31,531 bases of DNA from a virus, in IMG/VR virus record IMGVR_UViG_3300020027_000026, positions 1 through 31,531 of that record, one strand, 5' to 3'. A program made the position numbers and the translations under genes. Positions 28,528-31,531 of the stretch are shown here, one piece after another. The notes beneath the pieces were generated by a model. It had not been told where the DNA came from, did not search any database, and was given only the letters and a program-made list of their open reading frames with translations. How positions within the stretch are numbered: position 1 is the first letter of the stretch; every line of letters starts with the position of its first letter.

Positions 28528-29067
28528 ATGAGCGTATTACAGATTGGCAGCGACGCATACGAAGCAGAAGCGCGTCGCATTGAAAGCGCAATAGAATGGA
28601 AACAACCGCTTTCAACAGATGAAAAAGTGTTCTATCGCGACTACCTATTAGTCAAATGGGACGAAGCCAAAAAAGAAGTAGAAAGGGCTAAAGTTGAGGA
28701 AATGGATTTGCGTAAGCAAATTGTGCATTTCGCATTTGACGCAACCAAACTTAAAGGAACTGAACGTATTCCATTGCACAATGGATATGAATTGAAGTCC
28801 GTTAAGAAACTCAATTACGGATTTGTTCACAACGCGGAAGGCAAACTTGATAAAGCGCGCATTGATAACGCGCTAACGTTAATTGAAAAAGCTGACCCTA
28901 ATGGCGTACTCATTGCCGAACGTCTGGTGAAATGGCAACCTGACCTTTCCCTGACGGAATACAACCTTCTGGCCGCACCGCTTAAAACTATCATCGACGC
29001 GGTAATCATCACTAGCGAAGGCGCGCCGACATTAGATATCGTGCCACCAAAAGGGGTGAGAGCATGA
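28528..29067 (+). CDS. Conserved phage protein (DUF7173-like)
   Basis: 179 residues; AGAGG upstream. Charged coiled-coil N-terminal half (DEAKKEVERAKVEEMDLRKQ), then FDATKLKGTERIPLHNGYEL and SVKKLNYGF, a signature I recall from a phage family commonly found beside RecA-like ATPases, as here. Probably a recombination or replication accessory. Confidence 0.72.
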   Translation: MSVLQIGSDAYEAEARRIESAIEWKQPLSTDEKVFYRDYLLVKWDEAKKEVERAKVEEMDLRKQIVHFAFDATKLKGTERIPLHNGYELKSVKKLNYGFVHNAEGKLDKARIDNALTLIEKADPNGVLIAERLVKWQPDLSLTEYNLLAAPLKTIIDAVIITSEGAPTLDIVPPKGVRA

Positions 29068-29303
29068 ACGGCAAGAAATGCGTCTATGAGAATTGCATCC
29101 GTATTTCCAGTACGAAGGAAGACGACTGCGGCGCTTGCCGTGCACGCTATCGTTATTGGGATAAAAAAGATCCTTCGCGACGTATCGAACGACGGCGCAA
29201 GCTTTCATTGTCCGGCGAAACCATGCGCGAATTCATTAGCGACACGAAGCTAAAACAATTCATTCGTAAGGAACATAAAAAAGAGGTAAGGATAAATGGA
29301 TAA
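29064..29303 (+). CDS. Basic zinc-finger-like protein
   Basis: 79 residues; ATG overlaps the preceding stop. KCVYENCIRISSTKEDDCGA contains C-x4-C-x10-C and is followed by C at x2, a four-Cys site; the rest is very basic (SRRIERRRKLSL). Nucleic-acid binding is likely. Confidence 0.65.
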   Translation: MNGKKCVYENCIRISSTKEDDCGACRARYRYWDKKDPSRRIERRRKLSLSGETMREFISDTKLKQFIRKEHKKEVRING

Positions 29304-29610
29304 GTCGCAGTCAAACGGTCACGATAAAAAACATCCTTTAGCCGGTCGCAAACAGAGTGCCGCCACCATTGCTAAACGTAAACTGACGATGGCAACAAAA
29401 CGTGCAATAAGAACGGCAGAAGCTGAAGCCAATTATCATGCACGCAAAGCAAAAACATTACCTACTACAGAAAAACGTGAGGATGCACGTATTTATTTAC
29501 GTCATGCTAAACGCATCATTAACCAGCACATTGCAAACGGAAAACTAAAAGAGATGGACGAAGCACACTTGCTAGCATTGCTGGCATTGAAAGTGCTAGA
29601 GAAGGCGTAA
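29296..29610 (+). CDS. Basic Lys/Arg-rich protein
   Basis: 104 residues, overlapping the preceding gene by eight bases. Begins MDKSQSNGHDKKHPLAGRKQ and continues with SAATIAKRKLTMATKR, a pattern like DNA-binding tails; the second half is helical (YLRHAKRIINQHIANGKL). Function unknown. Confidence 0.62.
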   Translation: MDKSQSNGHDKKHPLAGRKQSAATIAKRKLTMATKRAIRTAEAEANYHARKAKTLPTTEKREDARIYLRHAKRIINQHIANGKLKEMDEAHLLALLALKVLEKA

Positions 29611-29630
29611 ATCAACTAGGAGAATGTCAC

Positions 29631-30458
29631 ATGCAATTTATTTTTATTGTTCTAGCTGCTTTGCTGGCAGTAACGGCGAACGCATCAACTCGCTATATAC
29701 CACAGCAACAGTCAATGAAACATCATGAGTTATTTTTAGATCGTATTCATGAAAACTTAGAACGACCCGGCGTTAATAACGTTATCAGTCGATTGTCAGA
29801 CATAGAGTTAGCTGACCTTGTATTACTATATGGTGCAGCGTCAAACGGTAATCAGCATCAACTAGTAACCGTACTCAGCAACCGCATTGACAATGCACAA
29901 ATGACGCGATTATCTTCTGCGTTCAATCGACCCACTACGTTGACGCAAAGCGTACCGAAAGGCACAATCATCAACGGTTCGCCGACGTTGGATATGACGT
30001 TAACAGAAGTCTATTTAGAGTATCGTACCGCTCCCGTCGGCAGCTTGGGCGTCGGCGCGGCGATGGCTGAAACGGCGATGTATACCGCTGGTTGGTTGTC
30101 GGCATCGTGGGCCGCTGGATACAGTGCCGGAACCGGCGCGTCAATGCTAATGCAGCGTTACATGCCTAATACATGGGAAAGCATTGGAAATGCCATCGGT
30201 GGCTTTGTAAACGCTTTTAATCACACATCGGATATGTTGACGCGAGGCAGCTATCAACAGCAAATTGACCGGTCTTTTGGTGGTACCATTTCAGTCTATG
30301 GAACAACTCATAGTAACTACAATTCGACTTATGGATCATCCTCACCAGATTATTCAGGTGATTTTAATACTTCCTCTGCCTTTGATTACCGCATGGACGC
30401 TAACTATTTTAACGGTGGCCAACCGTCCTGCCGCATTCGGCATTGTTCGCAATTCTAG
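29631..30458 (+). CDS. Secreted or envelope protein of unknown function
   Basis: 275 residues; AGGAG nine bases upstream. A signal peptide covers residues 1-19 (MQFIFIVLAALLAVTANAS). The middle holds LTEVYLEYRTAPVGSLGVGA and a Gly/Ala-rich stretch (SASWAAGYSAGTGASMLMQR) that could insert in a membrane, followed by NTWESIGNAIGG. The end is Ser/Tyr/Asn-rich with two Cys. I recall the TEVYLEYRTAPVGSL pattern from other phage hypotheticals. Placed in a replication operon, so expressed early: superinfection exclusion or host envelope modification are guesses. Confidence 0.72.
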   Translation: MQFIFIVLAALLAVTANASTRYIPQQQSMKHHELFLDRIHENLERPGVNNVISRLSDIELADLVLLYGAASNGNQHQLVTVLSNRIDNAQMTRLSSAFNRPTTLTQSVPKGTIINGSPTLDMTLTEVYLEYRTAPVGSLGVGAAMAETAMYTAGWLSASWAAGYSAGTGASMLMQRYMPNTWESIGNAIGGFVNAFNHTSDMLTRGSYQQQIDRSFGGTISVYGTTHSNYNSTYGSSSPDYSGDFNTSSAFDYRMDANYFNGGQPSCRIRHCSQF

Positions 30459-30470
30459 GAAACCGTCAAC

Positions 30471-30692
30471 GTGAGTACGTCTTACATCCTGCTATTAATC
30501 GGCATGCTGTTTACTGTCACAGCGGAAGTTATTTATCCGGTTGTGTTTTCAAAACAGCATGCCGACAAGACGTTACCTGAATATTACGAAGGTATTAGAG
30601 AAGAAGAAATTGCATTTCCTTTTGTAGTTCGGTTAATGCATTGGATAGCAGGAGGTTTGTACCTTTCCGCTGTTATTCTGTTGTTGTATTGA
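30471..30692 (+). CDS. Two-span membrane protein
   Basis: 73 residues from GTG 30471 (AGGA ten bases upstream). Spans at about residues 4-24 (SYILLLIGMLFTVTAEVIYP) and 52-72 (RLMHWIAGGLYLSAVILLL), with an acidic loop between. It follows the secreted protein by 12 bases, so the two may act together at the envelope. Confidence 0.68.
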   Translation: MSTSYILLLIGMLFTVTAEVIYPVVFSKQHADKTLPEYYEGIREEEIAFPFVVRLMHWIAGGLYLSAVILLLY

Positions 30693-30711
30693 GTTACTTG
30701 CCCGCCGAACC

Positions 30712-30832
30712 CTCTAGCCGGCGCACGTCTGCCAAGCGCCACGTCCAAAAGGCTAGAGCATGTGACAGCCCGGTAAGTGCAAGCCGCGCCGGTAGACCGC
30801 TAGGCTCAAACGAAGTAGTCTACTAATTTTTA
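30712..30832 (+). ncRNA. Structured intergenic RNA candidate
   Basis: CTCTAGCC (30712-30719) pairs with GGCTAGAG (30751-30758); directly stacked inside is GGCGC (30720-30724) with GCGCC (30736-30740). CCGGCGC (30718-30724) can instead pair with GCGCCGG (30786-30792), a mutually exclusive fold. GTAGAC (30792-30797) pairs with GTCTAC (30818-30823), followed by TAATTTTTA, a weak terminator. It lies between the membrane protein and the gene at 30843. No strong promoter seen; a switching leader is inferred. Confidence 0.42.
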
Positions 30833-30842
30833 TAGGTGATAT

Positions 30843-31106
30843 ATGAAACAAGAAATCTATACGTCGTCAACGAAAGGTGAAATCCCTCTGTCGTTCACTG
30901 GCCGACATCTATTACAGTCATTGCGCGAGGCAATTATAGAAGCAATCGATGAACAAGATATGGGAGTCAACGCAAACCACTTATCACGAGTTAGAGCACA
31001 AGTTGCCGAATACATGAGCATACTCGAAAGAAAGAGTATTCAGCTAGAGCATATTTTCAAAGAAAATTCTGTACTGCGTGAACGTCTAGCAGAATTGTCA
31101 AAATGA
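30843..31106 (+). CDS. Hypothetical coiled-coil protein
   Basis: 87 residues; AGGTG upstream. Helical, with a coiled coil at the end (SIQLEHIFKENSVLRERLAE). Its stop overlaps the ATG of the RecA-like ATPase, so it is probably co-translated with it. Confidence 0.65.
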   Translation: MKQEIYTSSTKGEIPLSFTGRHLLQSLREAIIEAIDEQDMGVNANHLSRVRAQVAEYMSILERKSIQLEHIFKENSVLRERLAELSK

Positions 31107-31531
31107 ACATTTCGCAGCTACGTCCCGCGTCGCAATTAGCGCAACGGTTTGGCGTTAAGTCAATCCTATACGGTAGTCCGGGCACAAGCAAAACACCGTT
31201 AACCAATACTGCGCCACGTCCTGTACTGTGTGCAGCAGAACCCGGCATGCTGTCTATGCGCAATTCATTAGTGCCCACATGGGAAGCATACACAGTGCCT
31301 AAGCTGGAAGAGTTTTGGCAATGGCTATTTACGTCGGCAGAAGCAAAGAACTTCGATACTGTCGCTATTGATTCAATTTCGCAGGTATCTGAAATCTACC
31401 TGACGAAGTATCTAGGCGAAAACAAAGACGGACGTAAAGCCTATGGGGAGTTGTCGCGCAGAGTAATGGAGATAGCCAACGCTCTTTATTACCTTCCACA
31501 GAAACACGTTTACTTGATTGCAAAGCAAGCG
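31103..31531 (+). CDS. RecA-like ATPase, Sak4/AAA_24-type (partial)
   Basis: 143 residues seen; open at the right edge. Walker A GSPGTSKTPLT (about residues 24-34) and Walker B FDTVAIDSIS (about 75-84) lie in the arrangement of phage nucleotide-binding proteins of the AAA_24/Sak4 group, single-strand annealing or recombination ATPases. After Walker B come YLTKYLGENKDGRKAYGELS and HVYLIAKQA, as in that family. It likely works with the DUF7173-like protein upstream. Confidence 0.82.
   Translation, partial: MNISQLRPASQLAQRFGVKSILYGSPGTSKTPLTNTAPRPVLCAAEPGMLSMRNSLVPTWEAYTVPKLEEFWQWLFTSAEAKNFDTVAIDSISQVSEIYLTKYLGENKDGRKAYGELSRRVMEIANALYYLPQKHVYLIAKQA

Noticed and set aside
30641-30826. 61-codon plus-strand ORF
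   Set aside because: Starts inside the membrane protein gene, has no ribosome site and runs through the paired segments of the structured intergenic RNA.

Overview
The window is a stretch of a tailed double-stranded DNA phage genome, read against a Gram-negative host. The host inference rests on an overlapping inner/outer spanin pair, a lipobox o-spanin and an M15-type peptidase endolysin; the phage family cannot be fixed from the sequence alone. I see no integrase, transposase, rRNA, tRNA or CRISPR array. Both window ends cut through genes.

Layout. (1) Positions 1-12083, leftward: the late module. In transcription order it holds a coiled-coil membrane protein, a holin-like protein, a 36-aa membrane peptide, a secreted FN3-like protein, three small proteins, the endolysin, the nested spanins, the small and large terminase subunits, a DUF4055-type portal, a Mu F-like head morphogenesis protein, scaffold, major capsid protein, a 58-aa protein, a tail fibre-like protein and a tail protein with an SGNH-hydrolase GDS motif that runs off the left end. 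(2) Positions 12096-12906: one gene with its own sigma70-like promoter and a terminator on each side. (3) Positions 12951-21606, leftward: a dense chain of about 35 very small genes joined by ATGA/GTGA overlaps. It includes a GNAT acetyltransferase, a VRR-NUC nuclease, a MazG-like protein, many small Cys-rich (probably zinc) proteins and single-span membrane peptides. At least eleven of these genes are under 60 residues. (4) Positions 21607-22116: an AT-rich divergent control region with iteron-like repeats and TGACGTCA palindromes, the best candidate for a replication origin. (5) Positions 22117-25612, rightward: five small genes, a UvrD/Rep-like SF1 helicase and a Cys-rich protein. (6) Positions 25817-28337, leftward: an HTH-like protein and an NrS-1-like primase-polymerase fused to a DUF3987-like ATPase. 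(7) Positions 28528-31531, rightward: a recombination/replication-associated operon ending in a RecA-like (Sak4/AAA_24-type) ATPase cut by the right edge, with a secreted protein and a two-span membrane protein in between.

The most unusual content is non-coding. Two intergenic stretches (about 23649-23750 and 25644-25770) each look like a complete small-RNA gene: a sigma70-like promoter placed on the stop codon of the preceding gene, a compact set of perfect helices, and a Rho-independent terminator. Two further structured stretches (28427-28505 and 30712-30832) sit in front of genes and look more like leader RNAs. Several leftward and rightward promoters share a TTTACT -35 and similar spacers, which suggests coordinated early expression from both sides of the origin-like region.

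All function calls come from reading motifs and from knowledge of families; no database search was run. DUF names are from memory and should be confirmed.
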